A stretch of 13,711 nt of DNA from the NCBI GenBank assembly GCA_016296985.1, contig JAEDHM010000029.1, positions 1 to 13,711 on the forward strand. The letters are read 5' to 3'. Source of the DNA: Clostridia bacterium. Lineage in GTDB: Bacteria; Bacillota; Clostridia; Christensenellales; CAG-1252. Made by a program: the position numbers and the translations under genes. The first letter of the stretch is position 1. Each line of letters opens with the position of its first letter. Below the pieces are notes generated by a model. The model saw nothing but the letters and a program-made list of their open reading frames with translations, made no database searches and was not told the origin of the DNA. This document shows positions 1 through 5,122 of the stretch, piece after piece.

Positions 1-23
1 GGAGATTCTTCGGGTTTTTTCAA

Positions 24-58
24 ACCCTCTGAATGACAGGACTACGCTTGAGATGACG
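24..58. repeat. 35-base intergenic repeat, copy 1
   Basis: Positions 24-58 match 205-239 at 34 of 35 bases; the only difference is T at 49 against C at 230. The core reads CTCTGAATGACAGG then ACTACGCT. The left side of this copy carries a hairpin (12-27), and the preceding GGAGATTCTTCGG (1-13) resembles the left half of AATGACA-type intergenic repeats that I recall from many bacterial genomes. That family assignment is from memory and is not tested here. Confidence 0.85.
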
Positions 59-100
59 GAGAGTAGGAACAAAACGATTGTACACTTTATCACCACAACA

Positions 101-183
101 AAATTCGCCTAAGCGGATTTTATTTCATCTTCTAGGGAAGATTTCATCCACGAAGTGGATTTCATCCGTCAAAGACGGATTTC
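101..183. repeat. Tandem series of small hairpins spaced by ATTTC
   Basis: Three clean stem-loops follow one another: ATCTTC/GAAGAT (127-132 with 137-142), ATCCAC/GTGGAT (146-151 with 155-160) and ATCCGTC/GACGGAT (164-170 with 174-180). An imperfect fourth dyad lies at 101-120. The string ATTTCATC recurs at 122, 141 and 159, and ATTTCG at 179, giving periods of 19, 18 and 20 bases. The stems differ in sequence but each remains self-complementary, as expected if the structure rather than the sequence is retained. Confidence 0.8.
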
Positions 184-204
184 GTTGCGTAGCCCTGCTT
201 CACT

Positions 205-239
205 ACCCTCTGAATGACAGGACTACGCTCGAGATGACG
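205..239. repeat. 35-base intergenic repeat, copy 2
   Basis: Second copy of the 24-58 repeat in the same orientation, offset by 181 bases, with one substitution that creates a CTCGAG palindrome. Similarity beyond the 35 bases is weak, although both copies are followed within about 20 bases by an AAACGAT string. Together the copies bracket the hairpin series. Confidence 0.85.
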
Positions 240-289
240 AAGGGGACGAGGGGAAACGATGCCTCTTTTTTTGTATCGCAAAGCCTTGT

Positions 290-802
290 TTACATAATTC
301 GACACAAGAGGCAGGCGATTAGGGTGCCTGATAGGGATGCGGTAAGGGCGATAGGGATTGCGCCTTTAAGTTTTTTGACTTTTGTTCCTGAAAAATAGAC
401 GGCGGTAACGTAGAAGATTGTTTCGCTACTGCCCATAATCACCGAGGCGCAACGGGCGATATAACTGTCGGCGCCATAGGTTTTGTAAATACTTTCAAGT
501 AAAGCGAGAGATCCGCTACCCGACAAGGGGCGGACGGCGATAAATTCGGTTAGCTCGGAGGGAATACCGAAAAAGCTTGTTATCGGTTGCATAAATTTGC
601 TTAAAGCCGAGGAAAGTCCGCTTACTCGAAAAAGGCTTACGGCGATAAATATCCCTACCACGTAGGGAAAAATGTCGTAAACAAGTTTAAGAGCCTTTTC
701 CGCGCCCTCTACGAACTTGGAGAAAATCGGTACTTTTTTTGCGTAGGAATATATGAAAAGAAGGATAATTAAAATTGGTAAAATGAAGGAACTTATATTC
801 AA
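290..802 (-). CDS. spmB: Spore maturation protein B (SpmB)
   Basis: A 170-residue membrane protein of the nucleoside-recognition/gate (YjiH-like) fold; the Bacillus subtilis protein is of similar length (about 178). SpmA and SpmB contribute to spore-core dehydration and heat resistance in B. subtilis; the transported substrate is not established. Visible family marks are an N-terminal hydrophobic helix (residues 5-20), RPLSGSGSL (91-99), and the MGSSETIFYVTAVY block (123-136). The start is TTG: it overlaps the spmA stop as TTGA (802-799) and has a purine-rich GGCGG six bases upstream, so the two genes are probably translationally coupled. No dacB gene, the usual third member in Bacillus, follows; the repeat region comes next. 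Confidence 0.93.
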   Translation of the reverse strand: MNISSFILPILIILLFIYSYAKKVPIFSKFVEGAEKALKLVYDIFPYVVGIFIAVSLFRVSGLSSALSKFMQPITSFFGIPSELTEFIAVRPLSGSGSLALLESIYKTYGADSYIARCASVIMGSSETIFYVTAVYFSGTKVKKLKGAIPIALTASLSGTLIACLLCRIM

Positions 803-1386
803 ATTTTACCGCCTTTTTTCCTTTTGAATTTCCCTTTCAAAAGTTGAGTTATTTTTAAAATTCCAAGGCCGACTAGGGCAGAAACTATGGTTGAAATAAG
901 GGTGGGAAAAATGATATCCGAGGCACTGTTTGACCCTGCCTGAGTGCGTAGGGCGATTACCGTTGTGGGCAAAAGTTGGATTGAGGTTACGTTTAGGATA
1001 AGAAACTTTACCATGTCGTAACTTGCGCTTTCTTCCCCCTTATCCATCATTTTCATTGCCTTTATTCCCAAGGGGGTTGCTGCGCCGCCCATACCTAAAA
1101 AATCCGCCGCCATATTCATGCTTATAACTTCTCTCGTTTCCTTGCTTTGCTTTTTGAAGAAAAAGTTGCTTAGGGGTCTAAACAGCGTTGCCACAAGTTT
1201 GTTTAGCCCTGCTCCTTCCATAACCTCTAAAATTCCAAGCCACAAAGCGTAGACGGCGCACATTTTTATGGACAAAGAAACCGCGTCTTCCGCCCCTTCA
1301 AGCATAACGGAAATTGCGCTTTCGGGGTTGATAAGGCATATTGCTCCAAGTCCTAAGCAACACATGATAAGGAAAATCAAATTCAT
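799..1386 (-). CDS. spmA: Spore maturation protein A (SpmA)
   Basis: A 195-residue multi-pass membrane protein, close to the length of B. subtilis SpmA (about 196). It carries the family signature N91-M-A-A-D-F-L-G-M-G-G-A-A-T-P-L-G-I-K-A, with several hydrophobic segments (about 3-20, 40-56, 126-146 and 158-180) and a basic C-terminus. It is first in a two-gene minus-strand operon with spmB and is expected to act with it in the developing sporangium membrane. The ATG at 1386 has no good Shine-Dalgarno sequence and lies only five bases after a TATAAT string, so the mRNA may have almost no leader. Later in-frame starts exist at codons 3 (TTG) and 8 (ATG). Confidence 0.93.
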   Translation of the reverse strand: MNLIFLIMCCLGLGAICLINPESAISVMLEGAEDAVSLSIKMCAVYALWLGILEVMEGAGLNKLVATLFRPLSNFFFKKQSKETREVISMNMAADFLGMGGAATPLGIKAMKMMDKGEESASYDMVKFLILNVTSIQLLPTTVIALRTQAGSNSASDIIFPTLISTIVSALVGLGILKITQLLKGKFKRKKGGKI

Positions 1387-1389
1387 ACA

Positions 1390-1419
1390 AGATTATATTT
1401 ATTTAAGGGAAAAATATTC
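1390..1419 (-). promoter_or_regulatory. Candidate spmAB promoter, sigma-E-like or sigma-A
   Basis: Reading the minus strand, GAATATTT (1419-1412) fits the Bacillus sigma-E -35 consensus GHATANTT as I recall it, followed by exactly 14 bases and TATAATCT (1397-1390), a partial match to CATACAHT. In B. subtilis spmAB is in the sigma-E regulon, which supports this reading. The alternative is a housekeeping TATAAT at 1397-1392 with no good -35. A sigma-E start would fall close to or just inside the annotated ATG. Confidence 0.4.
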
Positions 1420-1437
1420 CTAAAGGAATAGAAAGTG

Positions 1438-1446
1438 TGCTACAAT
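1438..1446 (+). promoter_or_regulatory. Extended -10 promoter of the SDR gene
   Basis: TGC followed by TACAAT (1441-1446) forms an extended -10 element; no good -35 is visible, as is common for that type. Counting six bases from the -10 places +1 at 1453, the A of the chosen ATG, so the transcript would be leaderless. Confidence 0.55.
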
Positions 1447-1452
1447 AGGTTT

Positions 1453-2151
1453 ATGAAGAGAGTTTTTATTACCGGCGCATCCGGTGGAATAGGTCTTAGT
1501 CTTGGTAAGATTTTTGCAGAAAACGGGTATTCCGTCGCCCTTGGTTATTTCCGTCACGGCGAGAGGGTTGAAGAACTTGCTCGCAGTCTTGGGGAAAAGG
1601 GGATTTTTGCTTTGCCCGTGGGGGGAGATTTGTCCTCTTACGACCAAGCGAAAAAGGCGGTTGAAAAGGTTGTTTCCGCTTTTGGCGGTATCGACGTTTT
1701 AATCAACAACGCAGGTATTTCGCAAGTGGGACTTTTTCTTGATACCACCGAGGAAAGTTGGAGAAAAATCGTGGATACCAACCTTTCTTCCGCAATTTAC
1801 GTTACGAAATTTGCCCTTGAGGATATGCTTAAAAGAGGGGAAGGCTCGATAGTCAACATTTCCTCTGTTTGGGGACTTGAGGGCGGTAGTCTTGAGGTCG
1901 CCTATTCGACCACAAAGGCGGGACTTGTGGGCTTTACAAAGGCTTTGGCGAAAGAGGTTTCTCCCATAAGGGTAAATTGCCTTGCTCCCGATATAACCGA
2001 TACCCCCATGAACGACCATCTTACCGCCGAGGAGAAGGAAGAGTATGCAAAGGATACGAAAGCAGGGCGAGTTTTGTCCCCTGACGAGGTGGCTTTTGAG
2101 GTATTCCGCCTTGCGGAAAGCGGTGAAAGTGGCAAAATCCTAGGTATTTGA
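1453..2151 (+). CDS. Short-chain dehydrogenase/reductase (SDR), FabG-like
   Basis: Classical SDR of 232 residues, a Rossmann-fold NAD(P)-dependent oxidoreductase in the cytoplasm; substrate unknown. Visible marks are the TGASGGIG cofactor loop (7-14), NNAG (85-88), and the catalytic tetrad N110, S138, Y151 and K155 (YSTTK). VNCLAPDITDTPM (174-186) aligns with the usual VN-x-x-APG segment but has Asp where Gly is normal. The C-terminus is short, ending SGKILGI without the common DGG-W extension. I chose ATG 1453 over the GTG at 1435: the first gives the standard MK-R-V-F-I-T-G start, while the second lies upstream of and across the -10 box. It is divergent from spmA. It could be a 3-oxoacyl-ACP reductase paralogue, but no fatty-acid genes are nearby. 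Confidence 0.9.
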   Translation: MKRVFITGASGGIGLSLGKIFAENGYSVALGYFRHGERVEELARSLGEKGIFALPVGGDLSSYDQAKKAVEKVVSAFGGIDVLINNAGISQVGLFLDTTEESWRKIVDTNLSSAIYVTKFALEDMLKRGEGSIVNISSVWGLEGGSLEVAYSTTKAGLVGFTKALAKEVSPIRVNCLAPDITDTPMNDHLTAEEKEEYAKDTKAGRVLSPDEVAFEVFRLAESGESGKILGI

Positions 2152-2177
2152 AGGCTTTTAGTGAAAAATTATCCACC

Positions 2178-2206
2178 TTGACAGTGTTATATTTTTTTGA
2201 TAAAAT
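2178..2206 (+). promoter_or_regulatory. Sigma-A promoter of the Sel1-PHP operon
   Basis: A perfect TTGACA (2178-2183), a 17-base spacer and TAAAAT (2201-2206) lie upstream of the Sel1 gene. The predicted start is near 2213, giving a leader of about 40 bases that contains an AAAGGAG ribosome-binding site (2238-2244) nine bases or so before the ATG at 2253. Confidence 0.75.
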
Positions 2207-2252
2207 ATAAAATAGTACGTAAGCGACTCTCACGAGTAAAGGAGAAGATTAT

Positions 2253-2954
2253 ATGTATTTTGACGAATTACAACAACTTGCTGAAAAAGGCGATGCGGAA
2301 GCAATGTTCAATATGGGCGTATGCTTTTATACCGGAAAAGGGGTTAAGAAAGTTTATCCCGAAGCGGTAAAATGGTTTGACGCTGCCGCAAAGAAAATGC
2401 ACGCAAAGGCTCAGTATAACTTGGGTTTGTGCTATCTTTTAGGCCGTGGCGTTGCCGCAAACTACGAGACCGCTGCAAAGTGGTTTTTCCTTGCCGCAAA
2501 ACAAAGAAATACCAAGGCTCAGTACAACCTCGGTTGTTGCTATGAAAAGGGTATCGGCGTTGCCGTTGATCTGGTTATGGCCGCAAAGTGGTTTTACGCC
2601 GCCGCAAAGGAAGGCGAGGCTGCCGCTCAGTACAAAATCGGCTATTTCTATTTTAACAATATCGCCGTAAAGGAAAACAAGCAAGTTGGTGTAGACTGGA
2701 TTAAAAAATCCGCCGACCAAGGCTTTGAAGATGCGGTTATTTTCTTGAAGGATTTGACCGACTCGGGTATTGACTACGATACCGCTTTCGACCCCAAGGC
2801 AAAGGTTGATCCCGAAGAAAGCGCTCCTGCAGAAACCGCTCCCGTTGCCGAAACCGCTCCCGTGGTTGATGCTACTCCTGCCGAAACCGCTCCTGCTGTC
2901 GAAGAGGCAAAGGCTGAGGCCGCAGCAGAAGACGTTGACGATATCGATATCTAG
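2253..2954 (+). CDS. Sel1-repeat (TPR-like) protein with Ala/Pro/Glu-rich tail
   Basis: A 233-residue cytoplasmic protein with no signal peptide. Residues 16-158 hold four 36-residue Sel1-like repeats, recognisable by A-x-A-Q-Y-N-L-G-x-C-Y, G-x-G-V and A-A-K-W-F. These form an alpha-solenoid that usually serves as a protein-protein scaffold. The first three repeats are clean and the fourth is looser. Residues about 187-233 form a low-complexity acidic tail with repeated AETAP units and a very acidic end (DVDDIDI), probably disordered. The gene is first in an operon with a PHP phosphoesterase: its TAG stop shares a base with the next gene's GTG (TAGTG). A strong Shine-Dalgarno sequence supports the ATG. 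Its binding partner is unknown; the downstream products are natural candidates. Confidence 0.88.
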   Translation: MYFDELQQLAEKGDAEAMFNMGVCFYTGKGVKKVYPEAVKWFDAAAKKMHAKAQYNLGLCYLLGRGVAANYETAAKWFFLAAKQRNTKAQYNLGCCYEKGIGVAVDLVMAAKWFYAAAKEGEAAAQYKIGYFYFNNIAVKENKQVGVDWIKKSADQGFEDAVIFLKDLTDSGIDYDTAFDPKAKVDPEESAPAETAPVAETAPVVDATPAETAPAVEEAKAEAAAEDVDDIDI

Positions 2955-3703
2955 TGAAATACTGCGGTGATTATCATACTCACTCGCTGATAAGCGGTGA
3001 TTGTCGCTCGACCTTAGAGGATAACGTCCTTTGGGCTCAAAAGGCGGGACTTTCCGAAATCGGAATTACCGACCATGGTATGGGGAACTGGTTTTCCTAC
3101 AATCCGAAAAAAGCACGTTGGGCAAGGGACGAGGTGGATAGGTTGAAAGAGATTTATCCTCTCAAAATCCTTTTGGGTGTGGAAAACGATATTATTTCAA
3201 GGGGTGGCGAGATAGATTACATCCCAGAGGTGGGCGGTCTGTTTGATATAAACCTTTTGGGTTTTCATTTCCCCGTGTGGATGAAAAGTTTTAAGGATCA
3301 TTGGACCTTGAAAACGCCTATCCGCTTGTCGAAAGTATTTCCCGTATCAAAAGAGCACGTGGCGAGAAATACCAAAACCGTGATAAAGGCTTTGGAGAGA
3401 TATCCAATCCACGTGTTTGCCCATATCAACTACAACATTTTGGTAAACCCGAAAGAGGTGGCAAAGTGTTGCGCTGACAATGGGATTTATCTCGAACTTA
3501 ACTGTAAGCACGTAAACACCCTTTATCCCATTATGGACGACCTGCTTTCAACCGACGTAAAGTTTTTGGCAGGGACCGACTCGCACAAGGCTTTTAAAAT
3601 TGGTAATTTTTCCGCTTTGGACGGTTTGATTAGGGATTTTGCCCTTGACGAAAAGAGGATTGCAAACTTGGGTGAAACCGTTGTTTTTGAAAGGAAGATA
3701 TGA
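2954..3703 (+). CDS. PHP-domain metal-dependent phosphoesterase
   Basis: A 249-residue protein of the polymerase-and-histidinol-phosphatase superfamily, which binds two or three metal ions in a distorted TIM barrel and hydrolyses phosphate esters. Expected ligands are all present: H8 and H10 (DYHTHS), D40-H41 (TDH), E77 (GVEND), H105 (LLGFH), H157 (FAH) and D209/H211 (GTDSH). Overall form is closest to YcdX- or histidinol-phosphatase-like single-domain PHP proteins. Without his genes nearby I do not call it HisK. The start is GTG at 2954, overlapping the Sel1 stop by one base and lacking a clear Shine-Dalgarno sequence, so translation is probably coupled. The stop overlaps the next ATG (ATGA at 3700-3703). 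Confidence 0.88.
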   Translation: MKYCGDYHTHSLISGDCRSTLEDNVLWAQKAGLSEIGITDHGMGNWFSYNPKKARWARDEVDRLKEIYPLKILLGVENDIISRGGEIDYIPEVGGLFDINLLGFHFPVWMKSFKDHWTLKTPIRLSKVFPVSKEHVARNTKTVIKALERYPIHVFAHINYNILVNPKEVAKCCADNGIYLELNCKHVNTLYPIMDDLLSTDVKFLAGTDSHKAFKIGNFSALDGLIRDFALDEKRIANLGETVVFERKI

Positions 3704-4482
3704 AAGGCGTATATACAAGTTTTTATTTTGCAAACAAGCTTAGGGAAGTCCTTCCCCCTGCCGTAAAAGAATTGGTGTCCTCTCTTTACCCCGACGCCTA
3801 TTTCTACGGCGTTTTGGGATCGGCTATTTTTGAGAAAACTCGCCAAATAAAAACCTTGCTCGAACACAAAAATCCCTTCTCCTTTTTTGAGGAAACGGCA
3901 AGATACGTCTATCAAACGGGAAGCAAGGCGCAACAGTCCTATCTTTTGGGTTACGTTGCAGGATATACCCTAAACAGCAGGCTTTCCGCTTATATCCACT
4001 ATTTTTACGAAAACGGCGTGTCTTCAATGGAAGATGACGACAAAACCTATCTTTCCCTTGAAGAGATAAAGTCGGGGATTGACGACGAAGTGAAAAAACT
4101 TTTGTCCGACGTCGAACTTCAAACTTTGCAAAACCTCAAACTTTGTCCCTTGGTTGTGGAGGAGATTGAAGAACTTTATAAAAACCCCATTTCCCAAAAC
4201 CTTGGGGTAAGCGTTGGTCCTATCGCTTTGAAACTTGCCCTTAGAAAACACAGATTTCAAGCCTCTCAAAACCCCAAGAATTACGACTTTTTGAACGTGA
4301 AAAAAAGAAGTTGGGATTCGGTGAGAAACGGGCGTTGGAAAAGCGATTTTTCCTTTGAAGAACTTACGACCGCCCTTGTTTCCATTGGGGAAAAGATGAC
4401 CGAAGGGCTTTGTAACCGCCTTTTCTACGGCACTCCTCTTGAGGAAAACTCCTTTAGGATGACGCCTACGGGTTTGATATAG
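3700..4482 (+). CDS. Zinc-dependent phospholipase C-like protein lacking metal ligands
   Basis: A 260-residue, largely helical protein without signal peptide. From memory of the Zn_dep_PLPC family in Clostridia, the N-terminal half aligns: the opening Y-T-x-x-x-F-A block (5-11), the GxxG-[PD]-I-F region (37-44) and the YLLGYVAGYTLNS segment (81-93). Residues expected to bind zinc are replaced: Ser7 for His, Leu39 and Ala42 for the His and Asp of the GPD region, and Gly88, Asn92 and Ser96 for the His/Asp/His of the helical core. If the alignment holds it is a catalytically dead relative, perhaps structural or ligand-binding. Third gene of the Sel1-PHP operon, starting at an ATGA overlap with AAGGA upstream. 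The gene itself is certain; the family is moderate. Confidence 0.6.
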   Translation: MKGVYTSFYFANKLREVLPPAVKELVSSLYPDAYFYGVLGSAIFEKTRQIKTLLEHKNPFSFFEETARYVYQTGSKAQQSYLLGYVAGYTLNSRLSAYIHYFYENGVSSMEDDDKTYLSLEEIKSGIDDEVKKLLSDVELQTLQNLKLCPLVVEEIEELYKNPISQNLGVSVGPIALKLALRKHRFQASQNPKNYDFLNVKKRSWDSVRNGRWKSDFSFEELTTALVSIGEKMTEGLCNRLFYGTPLEENSFRMTPTGLI

Positions 4483-4487
4483 TGGCA

Positions 4488-4517
4488 TTGACAGGAAAAC
4501 AAGAATAAAGGTACAAT
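4488..4517 (+). promoter_or_regulatory. Promoter of the pseudopilin operon
   Basis: A perfect TTGACA (4488-4493), an 18-base spacer and TACAAT (4512-4517) begin only five bases after the stop of the preceding gene. The -10 abuts an ATG at 4518; the predicted +1 is 4524, the A of a second in-frame ATG. No Shine-Dalgarno sequence can lie on such a transcript. Confidence 0.7.
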
Positions 4518-4523
4518 ATGAAT

Positions 4524-5120
4524 ATGAAGAGATTTAGGCGCAATTTTAAAAGATTTTTTAACAAGCTCGGTTTTACCTTAACCGAGATGATTTGCGCTGT
4601 TGCCTTGATGGGGATTGTTGCAGGAATATCAATTCCGATTATCGGCGCATCTAAAAAAAGTCGCGTGCAAAAGGAATATAGGAATTCTGTTAACTACGTT
4701 TTGGGTGAAGCTAGGGCGGTATGCGATGCTATAAACGACGGCTCAAGATCCCTTTCGGGGAACGTGGTTGCATCTCCCACCGGTTCGGATAATAATCGGA
4801 TAAATATTCAAAACTACCTTGACCGCATCAACGCTTTATCTCACAAGTTTAAAATTCTCGTCCGTACCAACGTAAATGAATGCGGACATTTGAGTGGGTC
4901 GCAATACAGCATTATGGAAGTGGTTATCGTAAACGTCAATGCGGCTCCGCCTATAAAGGATTTGGACAAAAACAATACCACGAACGTGGCAGGTAAAGTA
5001 AAGGTTTCAAACCCTCGTTCGGTTGCTTGGATTTTTTATTACGACAAGGACAAAGACAACTACGTTTATAAGTATGACGTAGAAAAAGAGCAAGGGACGT
5101 TGCTGAATTACGACGGCTGA
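4524..5120 (+). CDS. Type IV pilin-like / type II secretion pseudopilin
   Basis: A 198-residue prepilin-like protein. It has a basic 16-residue leader ending in Gly16, a prepilin-peptidase site (G16|F17-T-L-T-E21) with the conserved Glu at mature position 5, and a hydrophobic helix (about 22-41) followed by a globular, Asn/Asp-rich domain. Such proteins are cleaved and N-methylated by PilD-type peptidases and assemble into pili, pseudopili or competence fibres at the cell surface. No assembly ATPase, platform protein or prepilin peptidase is nearby, so it depends on genes elsewhere. ATG 4524 is chosen over 4518 because the promoter predicts transcription to start exactly there. Two bases separate its stop from the next gene. 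The C-terminal half is not recognised. Confidence 0.85.
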   Translation: MKRFRRNFKRFFNKLGFTLTEMICAVALMGIVAGISIPIIGASKKSRVQKEYRNSVNYVLGEARAVCDAINDGSRSLSGNVVASPTGSDNNRINIQNYLDRINALSHKFKILVRTNVNECGHLSGSQYSIMEVVIVNVNAAPPIKDLDKNNTTNVAGKVKVSNPRSVAWIFYYDKDKDNYVYKYDVEKEQGTLLNYDG

Positions 5121-5122
5121 TT

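Larger units (their letters stand above)
1..289. other. Gene-free region with repeats and hairpins downstream of spmB
   Basis: I see no convincing gene here. The stretch contains a small hairpin (GGGTTT 12-17 / AAACCC 22-27), two copies of a 35-base repeat (24-58 and 205-239), and between them a run of four small hairpins (101-180). An open frame on the plus strand (78-398) runs through all of these and on into the antisense of spmB, so I do not treat it as coding. No clear intrinsic terminator for the spmAB transcript was found. Confidence 0.7.

Noticed and set aside
101..183. CRISPR-like array
   Set aside because: Units of 18-20 bases with differing palindromes, no constant 25-40-base repeat, no unique spacers and no cas genes.
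78..398. Plus-strand open frame of 106 codons across the repeat region
   Set aside because: It runs through the hairpin series and repeat copy 2, then into antisense of spmB. It has no ribosome-binding site and no protein-like pattern.
1415..1430. TATTCC/GGAATA hairpin between spmA and the SDR gene as a terminator
   Set aside because: It lies between divergent genes with no transcript arriving from either side and no U-tract; it overlaps the candidate -35 of spmAB instead.
1435..1452. GTG at 1435 as the SDR start
   Set aside because: It lies in front of and across the -10 element and adds six residues that are atypical for the family; ATG 1453 gives the standard start.
4518..4523. ATG 4518 as the pseudopilin start
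   Set aside because: It directly abuts the -10 box and would not be in the predicted mRNA; only read-through transcripts could use it.
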